DNA of 64,000 nt from Stenotrophomonas sp. ESTM1D_MKCIP4_1 (GTDB lineage Bacteria > Pseudomonadota > Gammaproteobacteria > Xanthomonadales > Xanthomonadaceae), in the NCBI RefSeq assembly GCF_003086895.1, contig NZ_CP026004.1:1212721-1276720 (forward strand), given 5' to 3'. The notes under the pieces were generated by a model, which worked only from the letters and a program-made list of their open reading frames with translations, was not told the origin of the DNA and did no database searches. The position numbers and the translations under genes were made by a program. Numbering within the stretch: position 1 is the stretch's first letter; the number at the start of each line of letters is the position of its first letter. Below, piece by piece: positions 8,686 through 21,313 of this stretch.

Positions 8686-8748
8686 GGCGGCAGCTCCTGC
8701 TGGGATTGTGTCCCAAGACGGAGCCGCGCGGCAGATGTGACCAATACG

Positions 8749-8811
8749 GTAGTGCCGGCCGCTGGCCGGCAGCTTCGTCGGCCGTGCGTTGCCAGCCAGC
8801 GGCCGGCACTC
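8749..8811. repeat. Inverted pair of SMAG (GTAG) palindromes
   Basis: GTAGTGCCGGCCGCTGGCCG is followed about 20 bases later by its near-complement ending GCGGCCGGCACT, so two GTAG-type units face each other. It lies between the sigma-factor gene and the DUF2007-like gene. Confidence 0.85.
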
Positions 8812-8818
8812 CCCGTTG

Positions 8819-9328
8819 TTATGTCGACGGCTGGATGCGCACGCGGACTTCTTCTTCTTCCGGTGCGGCCTGCGGGGCCGGTTGTGCCTGCTGCGGCTGG
8901 GCCTGCGGGGCCGGGGCCGGTGCTGCAGGTGCCGGGGGGCCGCGGTGGCGCAGGCCGATCACCAGGGCCACGCCGGCAATGACCACCAGCAGGGCAATGC
9001 GGATGCGCCAGGCCCAGCTGCGGCCGCTGCCAGCGGTTTCGGCGGTATCGCGGAAGGCGAATTCGGCCGTGGGGTGGTCGCGGCGGGTAGTGTCGAGCAG
9101 GCGTGCGTCGCGCAGGATCTCGCGCGCACGTGGCTGGTCGTCGGCGCGCACGATCCAGACCGCCGGGTAGCCCTGGCTGTTGCCCAGGTCGGTGTAGCTG
9201 AACTGGCCACGGCGGCGGGTCTTGTACGAGCGCCCGTTGGTCACCTTCACTTCGATGCCGTGGCCGCGCAGCAGCTCGGCCACGCCTTCGACGGTTTCCA
9301 CGCGCTGGCTGCTGAAAATCTGGCGCAT
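8819..9328 (-). CDS. DUF2007-like protein with single membrane anchor
   Basis: 169 residues. Residues 1-75 resemble the small signal-transducing DUF2007 fold (FSSQRVETVEGVAELLRGHG, AVWIVRADDQPRAREILRDA). A hydrophobic helix follows at about 108-125 (IALLVVIAGVALVIGL), then a Pro/Ala/Gln-rich tail ending in acidic EEEEVRVR. It begins 3 bases after the tesB stop is passed in the opposite sense, i.e. it lies directly downstream of tesB on the same strand. The function is unknown. Confidence 0.7.
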   Translation of the reverse strand: MRQIFSSQRVETVEGVAELLRGHGIEVKVTNGRSYKTRRRGQFSYTDLGNSQGYPAVWIVRADDQPRAREILRDARLLDTTRRDHPTAEFAFRDTAETAGSGRSWAWRIRIALLVVIAGVALVIGLRHRGPPAPAAPAPAPQAQPQQAQPAPQAAPEEEEVRVRIQPST

Positions 9329-9331
9329 CGC

Positions 9332-10252
9332 TTACTCCTTGGCCGGCACGGCGGCCGCGGCAGCCTGGTCCGGTACCACGCGGATCAGGCCCTCCTGGGC
9401 GGTGCTGGCCACCAGCACACCATCACGGGTGAAGAACTGGCCACGGGCCAGGCCGCGCGAATCCTGCGCACTGGGGCTGTCCAGCGAATACAGCAGCCAA
9501 TCGTCGGCGCGGAACGGGCGGTGGAACCAGATCGCGTGGTCCAGCGAGGCCATCTGCACGTGCGGGTGGTAGTAGCTGATGCCGTGCGGGAACGTGGCGG
9601 TGCCCAGCAGATGGAAATCGGAGGCATAGGCCAGCAGGGCCTGGTGCAGTTCCGGCGCATCGCCCACCGGTTCGCTCAGGCGCAGCCACACCTGGTGGTA
9701 GGGCGGGCGCTTGGGCGGGTTGAGCTCATCGCGCGGGTACACATGGCGGAACTCGAACGGACCGCCGCGCGAGAGCCAGCGCTGCACTTTGATCGGCAGC
9801 CGCGCCAGCACTTCGGCCGGCAGCGGGCGGTTCGGCTCGATGTCTTCCGGCTGCGGCACTTCGGGCATCTTGTGCTGGTGCTGGGCGCCGGTCTCGGCCT
9901 GCTGGAACGAGGCCGCACAGAAGAAGATCACCTTGCCGTGCTGGATCGCCGTGACCCGGCGAACGGAAAAGCTGCCGCCATCACGGGTCCGGTCCACGTC
10001 ATAGACGATGGGGTGGTCGATGTTGCCTGCGCGCAGGAAATAAGCGTGCAGCGAATGCACGTGGCGGCCGTTGTCGACCGTGGCCTGCGCGGCCGCCAGT
10101 GCCTGGCCCAGCACCTGGCCACCGAACACGTACTTGGTGCCGATGTCGCGGCTCTGTCCGCGGAACAGGTTGTCCTCCAGCCGCTCCAGGGTGAGCAGGT
10201 CGATCAGCTCGGAGACGACGGGTTCGGGCGTGTCGTTCAAGGGGGCGGCCAC
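9332..10252 (-). CDS. tesB: Acyl-CoA thioesterase II
   Basis: 306 residues with the double hot-dog TesB layout. The first half has YVFGGQVLGQALAAA, HSLHAYFLRAGN and GGSFSVRRVTAIQ. The second half has ASDFHLLGTATFPHG, ASLDHAIWFHRPFRADDWLL and RGLARGQFFTRDGVLVAS. It hydrolyses medium- to long-chain acyl-CoA in the cytoplasm. No ATG is available near the conserved SELIDLLTLE start, so I take GTG at 10252. A TATAAT box on the same strand lies 19 bases further upstream. Confidence 0.92.
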   Translation of the reverse strand: MAAPLNDTPEPVVSELIDLLTLERLEDNLFRGQSRDIGTKYVFGGQVLGQALAAAQATVDNGRHVHSLHAYFLRAGNIDHPIVYDVDRTRDGGSFSVRRVTAIQHGKVIFFCAASFQQAETGAQHQHKMPEVPQPEDIEPNRPLPAEVLARLPIKVQRWLSRGGPFEFRHVYPRDELNPPKRPPYHQVWLRLSEPVGDAPELHQALLAYASDFHLLGTATFPHGISYYHPHVQMASLDHAIWFHRPFRADDWLLYSLDSPSAQDSRGLARGQFFTRDGVLVASTAQEGLIRVVPDQAAAAAVPAKE

Positions 10253-10270
10253 AGCAGTGAAGAAGGCTCG

Positions 10271-10276
10271 ATTATA
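10271..10276 (-). promoter_or_regulatory. -10 box (TATAAT) for tesB
   Basis: A perfect TATAAT on the minus strand is preceded by CGG and lies 18 bases before the tesB GTG start. It would leave only a short leader. No convincing -35 box is seen at the expected distance, where the GGGGTC palindrome begins. Confidence 0.5.
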
Positions 10277-10283
10277 CCGGTCA

Positions 10284-10324
10284 GGGGTCGGATCCCTTTC
10301 GCTTTGCGAAAGGGCTCTGACCCC
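10284..10324. repeat. GGGGTC...GACCCC palindrome, copy 1
   Basis: A 41-bp imperfect palindrome (GGGGTCGGATCCCTTTC ... GAAAGGGCTCTGACCCC) in the 88-bp gap between tesB and the enoyl-CoA hydratase gene. Related copies are at 16075-16117, 18162-18202 and 51609-51647. It lacks the GTAG end of SMAG elements. Confidence 0.8.
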
Positions 10325-10340
10325 GGGCGAGGCGCAGCGG

Positions 10341-11117
10341 CTACTTGCCCAGCCTCGCCACCAGCGCCTGCAGGGCATTCTGCGCATCCGGCGCGAACCA
10401 GGCCTCGACGAACCGATCCAGCTGGATCAGGTCCGGGTGCAGGGCCTCGTGCAGATCGGCGCGGGCGATGGCGCGGGTCAGCAGCATCGGCTGGCGCGGC
10501 TGCTTGAGCAGGTGCTGCAGCCAGGCAATGGCGCGTGCCACCACCAGGTCGCCCTCGGCCAGTTCATCCACCAGGCCGATCTGCAGCGCCTGCTCGGCCG
10601 GCACCAGCGCGCCCGTGCTGAGCAGGATGCCGGCGCGGTGCACGCCCACCGCGCGGCGCAGCAGGCGCTGGATGCCTTCCGGCGCCACCAGCCCCACCTG
10701 CACCTCGTTCAGGCCGATCGCATACGGGCGCGCCGGATCGGCACTGCGCGCCATCACCCGGTAATCGCAGCACAGTGCCAGCACGCAGCCGCCGGCCGGC
10801 GCATGGCCGGTCAGCGCAGCCACCACCGGGATGCGGCTCTCGGCCACGGTGCGCACGGCGCCGAAGAAGGCGTTCCAGCTGTCCAGCAACTTGTGCTTGT
10901 CATCGCCGTGCGACAGCAGATGCGGCACATCCATGCCGCCAGTGAAGACCCGCTCGCTGCCCGACAGCACGATACCGTGCACGTCTTCTGCCATCGCCAG
11001 CTCAATGGCGTGGATCAGCTGGCGGCACAGTTCGGTGTCCAGTGCATTGACCGGTGGCCGCGCCAGGCGCAGCTCGCGGATGGGGCCATGGTTGATCACC
11101 TCGATGAGCGTCGTCAT
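10341..11117 (-). CDS. Enoyl-CoA hydratase/isomerase family protein
   Basis: 258 residues of the crotonase fold. Oxyanion-hole motifs are SGSERVFTGGMDVPHLL and TGHAPAGGCVLALCCDYRVM, followed by IGLNEVQVGL and a C-terminal helical part. The protein should act on a CoA thioester, probably in fatty-acid oxidation, which agrees with tesB lying just downstream. The usual second catalytic Glu is represented by the GLNEVQ region, but I cannot tell hydratase from isomerase. ATG at 11117 is 34 bases from the divergent PCuAC gene. Confidence 0.88.
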   Translation of the reverse strand: MTTLIEVINHGPIRELRLARPPVNALDTELCRQLIHAIELAMAEDVHGIVLSGSERVFTGGMDVPHLLSHGDDKHKLLDSWNAFFGAVRTVAESRIPVVAALTGHAPAGGCVLALCCDYRVMARSADPARPYAIGLNEVQVGLVAPEGIQRLLRRAVGVHRAGILLSTGALVPAEQALQIGLVDELAEGDLVVARAIAWLQHLLKQPRQPMLLTRAIARADLHEALHPDLIQLDRFVEAWFAPDAQNALQALVARLGK

Positions 11118-11151
11118 GCTGCGGTCTCGTTGCGGACAGGAATCTGAGGCG

Positions 11152-11598
11152 ATGATAACCAAACCATTCGTTGGCGTATTGTTGCTGCTGTGTGCGGGCG
11201 CAGCATCGGCGGCGACCGCCGCGCCGGCCTGCGTCACCGTGCAGCAGGGCTGGGCGCGCCTGCCGCCAAACCCGGCCATGCCGATGACCGCTGGCTACGG
11301 GGTTATCCATAACGGCTGCGCGAAAGCGGTGGCCATCAGCGGCGCCCGCAGTGCCAGCTTCGGTGACGTGTCGCTGCACGAAACCACGATTGTCGATGGT
11401 GTCAGCCGGATGCGTGAGGTTGAGCGTCTGCCGTTGGCGCCGGGCGCACGCGCCGAACTCAGGCCGGGTGGCCTGCACCTGATGCTGATGGAGGGGAAGG
11501 GCGCCCTGAAGGAGGGGCAGGCGGTGCCGCTGCGGTTGCAGCTGGAGGGCGGTGGCGAAGTGAGTGCAACGTTGACGGTACGCAAGGCCGCCCCGTAA
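11152..11598 (+). CDS. Periplasmic copper chaperone, PCuAC family
   Basis: 148 residues with a signal peptide (FVGVLLLLCAGAASAATA). The copper-site signature H-x10-M-x21-H-x-M is matched exactly: His in SLHET, Met in SRMREV ten residues later, then GLHLM after 21 more. Family members hand Cu(I) to the CuA or CuB sites of respiratory oxidases. A cyo oxidase operon lies elsewhere in the window, but no SCO-like gene is adjacent. It is divergent from the enoyl-CoA hydratase gene. Confidence 0.93.
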   Translation: MITKPFVGVLLLLCAGAASAATAAPACVTVQQGWARLPPNPAMPMTAGYGVIHNGCAKAVAISGARSASFGDVSLHETTIVDGVSRMREVERLPLAPGARAELRPGGLHLMLMEGKGALKEGQAVPLRLQLEGGGEVSATLTVRKAAP

Positions 11599-11630
11599 CG
11601 CTTAGCCGGCGATGGCCGCCGCAGCATCCG

Positions 11631-11685
11631 GTAGTGCCGGCCGCTGGCCGGCAGCGTAGTAATTGCCGGCCAGCGGCCGCACTAC
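11631..11685. repeat. Inverted pair of SMAG palindromes
   Basis: GTAGTGCCGGCCGCTGGCCG and its inverted partner ending in GGCCGCACTAC are separated by about 10 bases, between two convergent genes. It may double as a terminator for both. Confidence 0.88.
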
Positions 11686-11694
11686 CACGGTGGT

Positions 11695-12444
11695 CTACGA
11701 CCAGTCGTAGGTGAACAGCACGGTGCGGCTCACTGGTTCGTAGAACATCACAATCGCATCAGCACCGGCGGCGCACCAGTTGTAGGCGGCTACGCTGGCG
11801 ACATGGAAGAACGGCTGGTCATCGCGGGTGATGCGGATGCCATCATCGGGCAGGTGGTCGCTGCTGTTACGGAAGTGCAGATTGCCGCGCTGGGTGGTAC
11901 CGGCGAGGTCTTCAATCACGAAGGCAGGCGGAATGCGTGTGTACCCGGTCCAGTTGCCGAACCAGATCGGGCCGCCCATCTGGTTCAGCCATGCCTGTTC
12001 TTCCGGTTCGCCATCGCCGTAGCGCGAGAAACTCGCCAGACCGCCGTGCTGCTGAAAGTACGCCTTGGCTTGGTCATGGCTGTCACGCATCTCGGCCACG
12101 TGCGCACGTGCGTCGTCATCATCCACCGCATCGCCCAGGAAGTACGCTTCGTTGCCGAGGAAGCGCATCTGGTTGTCGGCGGTCAGCGCGAAGGCGATCC
12201 AGTTGCTGGCGGTGAACGCGTTGTGGTGTTCCGTGGTGTCGTCACCGATGCAGCCTTCATACGGCTCGATCGGGCACAGCAGGGTCGCCACCTGGCCGGC
12301 CAGTTCAGGCCGCAACACGCCCAGGTCGATCTTCAGCAGTGGCAGCAGGTGCTGGCCAAGCCAGGCCTGGTCGGCAGGAAAGACATCGGCGGGGAAGGGG
12401 ACCATGCCGGGCAGCAGGTCGCGCAGTTCGGTGTGGTGGATCAT
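11695..12444 (-). CDS. Uncharacterised cytoplasmic protein
   Basis: 249 residues with no signal peptide or membrane segment. Recognisable blocks are LLPGMVPFPADVFPADQAWL, SNWIAFALTADNQMRFLGNE and NQMGGPIWFGNWTGY. The QMGGPIWFGNW block recalls DUF1963/YwqG-type proteins, in which a similar phrase contacts a bound ligand, but the match is by eye only. ATG at 12444 is followed by a start (IHHTELRDLLPGM) that fits the compact fold. Pairs of GTAG repeats flank it on both sides. Confidence 0.65.
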   Translation of the reverse strand: MIHHTELRDLLPGMVPFPADVFPADQAWLGQHLLPLLKIDLGVLRPELAGQVATLLCPIEPYEGCIGDDTTEHHNAFTASNWIAFALTADNQMRFLGNEAYFLGDAVDDDDARAHVAEMRDSHDQAKAYFQQHGGLASFSRYGDGEPEEQAWLNQMGGPIWFGNWTGYTRIPPAFVIEDLAGTTQRGNLHFRNSSDHLPDDGIRITRDDQPFFHVASVAAYNWCAAGADAIVMFYEPVSRTVLFTYDWS

Positions 12445-12466
12445 CTCAGTCCTTTGAATTGCAACG

Positions 12467-12519
12467 GTAGCGCCGGGCCATGCCCGGCGTGCGAAACGCC
12501 GACCAAGGTCGGCATCTAC
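12467..12519. repeat. SMAG pair with two different stems
   Basis: GTAGCGCCGGGCCATGCCCG is followed by CGCCGACCAAGGTCGGCATC and CTAC, so the two GTAG ends face outward but the stems differ. It lies between the DUF1963-like gene and the thioesterase gene. Confidence 0.8.
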
Positions 12520-12529
12520 CAAGGGCGGA

Positions 12530-12936
12530 TCAGGTGGACGCGCTGCGGATCGCGTCCGGCAGCGGTGCGCTCTTGCCGGTCTGCGTATCCATCCAGACCA
12601 CCACCACGTTGCCATCCGAATACAGCTTGGTATCGTCCTGCTGGTCCACGATGCGGTGGCCGATGGTCACGCTGCTGTTGCCCAGCCGCTCGACGAACAG
12701 TTCGACCAGGATGTCGTTGGGCCACACGATCGGCAGGCGGTAGTTGACGTTGGTTGCGGCCACCACCGGTGCGATTCGGTCGGTCATCGACACGCCGTCC
12801 ACGCCCAGCATCCAGCGCACGCGCGCTTCTTCCAGGTAGGAAATGTACTTGGCGTTGTTGACGTGGCCCATGCTGTCCATGTCACGCCAGCGCACGCTGA
12901 TCGGGATGCGGGCCAGGATCTTGTGTTCGCTGCTCA

Positions 12937-12937
<1 letters not shown>
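12530..12937 (-). CDS. 4HBT-family acyl-CoA thioesterase
   Basis: 135 residues, a single hot-dog domain of the YbgC/FadM type. The catalytic region is [20 protein letters not shown] (Asp-Met-x-GHVNN), and the helix ends with LEEARVRWM. It should hydrolyse an acyl-CoA in the cytoplasm. Its ATG shares one base with the uvrA stop (TGATG), so it is translationally coupled to uvrA. The pairing has no obvious functional logic. Confidence 0.9.
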
Positions 12938-15930
<2,993 letters not shown>

Positions 15931-16074
15931 GGGGGATCCGGTTATGGGGGGCGTTGGCTGGGTGCCGGGCCAGCAGGGGGACGGCAATCGGTCAGCCTAC
16001 CGAGCTGACCAGATGGGGGCAATGGGCGACAATGCCAGCCCGGTGTCTCACCCTGTGAGACCACGCTTTATGAA

Positions 16075-16117
16075 GGGGTCAGATCCCTTTTCACGCCGTG
16101 AAAAGGGATCTGACCCC
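16075..16117. repeat. GGGGTC...GACCCC palindrome, copy 2
   Basis: A 43-bp near-perfect palindrome (GGGGTCAGATCCCTTTTC ... GAAAAGGGATCTGACCCC) upstream of the rplU promoter, in the gap divergent between uvrA and rplU. Confidence 0.85.
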
Positions 16118-16134
16118 GTTCCCCGGGGGTTGAC

Positions 16135-16164
16135 TTGACCGGCGGCCATTGATCTGCGTACAAT
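16135..16164 (+). promoter_or_regulatory. rplU promoter
   Basis: TTGACC (16135-16140) and TACAAT (16159-16164) are separated by 18 bases, giving a good sigma-70 promoter 66 bases before the rplU ATG. AAAGGAAGT near 16215 is the ribosome site. Confidence 0.75.
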
Positions 16165-16230
16165 CCCGCTTCTGTTCGCCCTCGATGGCGACAGTCCATA
16201 GGCCACAATAACTACAAAGGAAGTCTGGTC

Positions 16231-16539
16231 ATGTACGCAGTACTGGTCACCGGCGGTAAGCAATACCGCGTGGCGCAGGGCGAAAAGCTCCGCGTCGAAA
16301 AGCTCGAAGTCGAAGTCGGCAGCGAGATCAAGTTTGACAACATCCTGATGCTGGGCGACAGCGACGGCGTGAAGCTGGGCGATGCGCTGAAGGGCGCCGC
16401 CGTCACCGCCAAGGTCCTGTCCCAGGGTCGTGCTGACAAGGTCCGGATCATCAAGTTCCGTCGCCGCAAGCACCACATGAAGCGTCAGGGTCACCGTCAG
16501 TACTACACCGAAATCGAGATCACCGGCATCGCCGGCTAA
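16231..16539 (+). CDS. rplU: 50S ribosomal protein L21
   Basis: 102 residues with the L21 start [20 protein letters not shown] and the conserved end [20 protein letters not shown]. It is the first gene of the rplU-rpmA pair, 18 bases before rpmA, behind a clear promoter. Confidence 0.98.
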   Translation: MYAVLVTGGKQYRVAQGEKLRVEKLEVEVGSEIKFDNILMLGDSDGVKLGDALKGAAVTAKVLSQGRADKVRIIKFRRRKHHMKRQGHRQYYTEIEITGIAG

Positions 16540-16557
16540 GCATCAGGAGAAGCAGTC

Positions 16558-16821
16558 ATGGCACATAAAAAGGGCGTAGGCTCCTCGCGCAACGGTCGCG
16601 ACTCCAACCCGAAGTACCTGGGCGTCAAGATCTTCGGCGGCCAGGCCATCGAGGCGGGCAACATCATCGTGCGTCAGCGCGGCACCCAGTTCCACCCGGG
16701 TTCGGGCGTCGGCCTCGGCCGCGACCACACCCTGTTCGCCCTCGTGGACGGCAAGGTGGAGTTCTCGGTGAAGGGCGCCAAGAAGCGTCGCACCGTCAGC
16801 GTCGTGTCGGTCGAAGCCTGA
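16558..16821 (+). CDS. rpmA: 50S ribosomal protein L27
   Basis: 87 residues with the diagnostic start [20 protein letters not shown] and the block [20 protein letters not shown]. The N-terminus reaches the peptidyl transferase centre. A terminator follows before obgE. Confidence 0.98.
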   Translation: MAHKKGVGSSRNGRDSNPKYLGVKIFGGQAIEAGNIIVRQRGTQFHPGSGVGLGRDHTLFALVDGKVEFSVKGAKKRRTVSVVSVEA

Positions 16822-16824
16822 TAA

Positions 16825-18090
<1,266 letters not shown>

Positions 18091-18113
18091 GGCGCTGTTG
18101 GGGCTGCATGCGG

Positions 18114-18139
18114 AAAACCCGGCTTCGGCCGGGTTTTTG
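18114..18139 (+). terminator. Terminator after obgE
   Basis: AAAACCCGGCTTCGGCCGGGTTTTT, a stem with TTCG loop and T-run, 24 bases after the obgE stop. Confidence 0.9.
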
Positions 18140-18161
18140 TTTTCTCCCGGACGTGTGGACA

Positions 18162-18202
18162 GGGGTCAGATCCCTTTTCCGCAGGAAAAGGGATCTGACC
18201 CC
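18162..18202. repeat. GGGGTC...GACCCC palindrome, copy 3
   Basis: GGGGTCAGATCCCTTTTCC and GGAAAAGGGATCTGACCCC form a 41-bp near-perfect palindrome between the obgE and rpsT terminators, very similar to copy 2. Confidence 0.85.
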
Positions 18203-18229
18203 ATGCGCCGTTCCCAAATCGCAGGCAAC

Positions 18230-18257
18230 AAAAAACCCGGCCGGGGCCGGGCTTTTG
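18230..18257 (-). terminator. Terminator after rpsT
   Basis: On the minus strand the sequence reads AAAAGCCCGGCCCCGGCCGGG followed by a run of Ts. It lies about 40 bases downstream of the rpsT stop. Confidence 0.8.
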
Positions 18258-18298
18258 TCTGCTGCCCAACCCCGTAGGGGCGGGGCGGCAATGCCGGA

Positions 18299-18568
18299 TC
18301 AGGCAGCCTTGAGGGCCTTGATGCGGTCGTTCAGGCGGCTCTTATGACGAGCAGCCTTGTTCTTGTGGATCAGGCCACGCGCGCTGAAGCGATCCAGGAT
18401 CGGCTGGGCAACGGCGAAGGCGGCTTCGGCGCCGGCGGCATCGTTGGCGTCCAGCGCCTTGATCACTTTCTTGACAGCGGTGCGCAGCATCGAGCGCTGA
18501 GCCACGTTGCGCGCGTTGCGCACGACGGTCTGCTTGGCGCGCTTCTTGGCGGACTTGATATTGGCCAC
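18299..18568 (-). CDS. rpsT: 30S ribosomal protein S20
   Basis: 89 residues, very basic and helical ([20 protein letters not shown], and [20 protein letters not shown]). It binds 16S rRNA early in assembly. It is divergent from murJ, a common arrangement in gammaproteobacteria. Confidence 0.98.
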   Translation of the reverse strand: MANIKSAKKRAKQTVVRNARNVAQRSMLRTAVKKVIKALDANDAAGAEAAFAVAQPILDRFSARGLIHKNKAARHKSRLNDRIKALKAA

Positions 18569-18670
18569 GGTGGTGGTTTCCTGAAAAAATCGGTGTTATG
18601 GGAACAGCAAGCTAGCTAGTATGATGGCCCGAGAAATGCACGTCAAGTCGATTGTCAAGAGGGACGCTGA

Positions 18671-20290
18671 GTGAGTTCACCGAAGATGTTGCGGGGCCTG
18701 CTGTCGTTCAGCAGCATGACCATGGTCTCGCGGGTTCTCGGACTGGTCCGGGATCAGGTGATCACTACCACGTTCGGCACCAATGCGGTCACCGATGCGT
18801 TCTGGGTTGCCTTCAGGATACCCAATTTCCTGCGCCGGTTGTTTGCGGAGGGGTCGTTCTCCACCGCCTTCGTGCCGGTGTTCACTGAGGTGAAGGAGAC
18901 CCGCAGCCACGCCGAACTGCGCGAACTGATGTCGCGGGTGGCGGGCACGCTGGGCGGGGCGCTGCTGGTGGTGACCGCGCTGGCGCTGATCTTCGCGCCG
19001 CAGCTGGCGGTCGCGTTCTCAAGTGGTGCTGATACCGACCCGGTCAAGCAGACCCTGCTGGTCGACCTGTTCCGCTTGACCTTCCCGTTCCTGCTGTTCG
19101 TCTCGCTCACCGCCCTGGCCGGCGGCGCGCTCAACAGCTTCCAGAAATTCGCGATGCCGGCGCTGACCCCGGTCATCCTCAACCTGTGCATGATTGCCGG
19201 TGCGCTATGGCTGGCGCCGCGGCTGGGTGGCACCCCGGAAAAGCAGATCCTGGCACTGGGCTGGGCGGTACTGGCCGCCGGCGCGCTGCAGCTGCTGTTC
19301 CAGCTGCCTTCGCTGAAGGGCATCAATCTGCTGACCCTGCCGCGCTGGGGCTGGACCCACCCGGGCGTGCGCAAGGTGCTGACCCTGATGGTGCCGACCC
19401 TGTTCGGCTCGTCGGTGGCGCAGATCAACCTGCTGCTGGACACCCTGATCGCCGCCAAGATGACCGACGGCTCGCAGTCCTGGCTGTCCCTGGCCGACCG
19501 TTTCCTGGAGCTGCCGCTGGGTGTGTTCGGCGTGGCCCTGGGCACGGTGATCCTGCCGGCGCTGGCCCGCCACCACGTCAGCACCGACCGCGAAGGCTTC
19601 TCGCGCTCGCTGGACTGGGGCCTGCGGATGACCCTGCTGATCTCGGTGCCGGCCATGCTGGGCCTGGTGCTGCTGGCCGAGCCGCTGATCGCCACGCTGT
19701 TCCAGTACCGCCAGTTCACCGCCTTCGACACCCGCATGACCGCGCTGTCGGTGTACGGCCTGAGCTTCGGCCTGCCGGCGTTTGCCCTGCTGAAGGTCGT
19801 GCTGCCGGCCTTCTACGCCCGTCAGGACACCAAGACCCCGGTGCGTGCCGGCGTGGCCGCGCTGGTGGCCAACATGGTCTTCAATTTCGCCCTGCTGGCC
19901 GTGCTGTACCAGGTGATGGTGCCCGAGGAACTGAAGGCGCAGGGCGTGATGGAGGCCATCGGCAAGCAGCCGGGCCTGCACCTGGCGCTGGGCATTGCCA
20001 GTGCGCTGTCCAGTTACCTGAACCTGGGCCTGCTCTGGTACTGGCTGGGCAAGACCGATGTCTACCAGCGCCTGCCCGGCTGGGGCAGCTACCTCGTGCG
20101 CCTGCTGGTGGCCTGCGTGGCCATGGTCGGCGTGCTGCTGGCCCTGCTGCACTGGGTGCCGGACTTCACCGGCATGGACAAATGGCACCGCATCGGCGGC
20201 CTGATCCTGCTGGTGGGCGGCGGCGGCCTGACCTATCTGCTGGCCATGCTGGCGATGGGCTTCCGCCCCCGCGACCTGCGCGGGCATTGA
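18671..20290 (+). CDS. murJ: Lipid II flippase
   Basis: 539 residues and strongly hydrophobic, consistent with the 14 membrane helices of MurJ. The N-terminus (PKMLRGLLSFSSMTMVSRVL, GLVRDQVITTTFG) and DAFWVAFRIPNFLRRLFAEG are diagnostic. It moves lipid II across the inner membrane for peptidoglycan synthesis. The start is GTG at 18671; no ATG fits the conserved beginning. It is the first of the murJ-ribF-ileS-lspA-ispH run. Confidence 0.97.
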   Translation: MSSPKMLRGLLSFSSMTMVSRVLGLVRDQVITTTFGTNAVTDAFWVAFRIPNFLRRLFAEGSFSTAFVPVFTEVKETRSHAELRELMSRVAGTLGGALLVVTALALIFAPQLAVAFSSGADTDPVKQTLLVDLFRLTFPFLLFVSLTALAGGALNSFQKFAMPALTPVILNLCMIAGALWLAPRLGGTPEKQILALGWAVLAAGALQLLFQLPSLKGINLLTLPRWGWTHPGVRKVLTLMVPTLFGSSVAQINLLLDTLIAAKMTDGSQSWLSLADRFLELPLGVFGVALGTVILPALARHHVSTDREGFSRSLDWGLRMTLLISVPAMLGLVLLAEPLIATLFQYRQFTAFDTRMTALSVYGLSFGLPAFALLKVVLPAFYARQDTKTPVRAGVAALVANMVFNFALLAVLYQVMVPEELKAQGVMEAIGKQPGLHLALGIASALSSYLNLGLLWYWLGKTDVYQRLPGWGSYLVRLLVACVAMVGVLLALLHWVPDFTGMDKWHRIGGLILLVGGGGLTYLLAMLAMGFRPRDLRGH

Positions 20291-20365
20291 TCGGGGCCCA
20301 CGGCGGCTATACTTCAGGGTTACACCATTGAAGCGGCGGCCCCGGGTGGGCCGGAACGAGAGTTG

Positions 20366-21313
20366 ATGAGCAGGCTGTTCAGAAGCGTCGAGGGCGGGGA
20401 GCTGTTCCCCAACGGAAGCGTGGTCTGTATCGGCGCATTCGACGGCCTCCACCTGGGGCATCGTGCGCTGGTCCGCCACGCGGTCGCCCGCGCGCGCGCC
20501 TTGGGCGTGGCCGCGGTGGCCGTGGCCTTCGAGCCGCTGCCGCGTGAATTCTTTGCCCAGGGCACGCCACCGCCGCGGCTCACCCTGGCCCGCAGCAAGG
20601 TCGAAATCCTGCGCGAACTGGGCGTGGATGCCATCGGCCTGCTGCGCTTCGACGCCGCCATGGCCGCCATGCCGGCCGAAACCTTCGTGCGCCAGCTGCT
20701 GGCCCACCGCCTGGGCGCGCGCGAAGTGTGGATCGGCCCGGAGTTCTGCTTCGGCAACCGCCGCCGTGGCGATCTGGCCCTGCTGCAGGCCATGGGCGGC
20801 GAACTCGGCTTCACCGCGGGCGAAATCGCTGCGGTCGACCTGCATGGCGAGCGCATTTCCAGCACCCGTATCCGCCAGCTGCTGCAGGCCGGCGATTTCA
20901 CCCACGCCAACGATCTGCTTGGCCGCCCCTATGCGATCAGCGGGCGGGTGGTACGCGGCCGCCAGCTCGGCCGTACGCTGGGCTTCCCCACCGCCAACCT
21001 GCGTTTCCCGAAGACCCCGGCGCTGTCGGGCATCTACGCCACCTGGGTGCACGGCGTGTTCGACCAGCCGTGGCCGTCGGTGTCCAGCTTCGGCACCCGG
21101 CCGACCGTAGAGGGCGTGGAGCCCCTGCTGGAAGCCCACCTGTTCGATTTCCAGGGCGACCTGTACGGCCGCCACATCGACGTGGAATTCGTCGCCAAGC
21201 TGCGTGACGAAGAAAAATTCAATGATCTGGCGGCACTGACCGACCAGATGCACCGCGACGCCGAGCAGGCGCGCGCCCTCCTTTCCGAACATAGATTGCG
21301 AGCCACTGCGTGA
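20366..21313 (+). CDS. ribF: Bifunctional riboflavin kinase/FAD synthetase
   Basis: 315 residues. The N-terminal FMN adenylyltransferase domain has [14 protein letters not shown] and the late motif [13 protein letters not shown]. The C-terminal riboflavin kinase domain has [20 protein letters not shown]. It makes FMN and FAD. ATG at 20366 follows a GAGAG site. The stop overlaps the ileS GTG start. Confidence 0.97.
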   Translation: MSRLFRSVEGGELFPNGSVVCIGAFDGLHLGHRALVRHAVARARALGVAAVAVAFEPLPREFFAQGTPPPRLTLARSKVEILRELGVDAIGLLRFDAAMAAMPAETFVRQLLAHRLGAREVWIGPEFCFGNRRRGDLALLQAMGGELGFTAGEIAAVDLHGERISSTRIRQLLQAGDFTHANDLLGRPYAISGRVVRGRQLGRTLGFPTANLRFPKTPALSGIYATWVHGVFDQPWPSVSSFGTRPTVEGVEPLLEAHLFDFQGDLYGRHIDVEFVAKLRDEEKFNDLAALTDQMHRDAEQARALLSEHRLRATA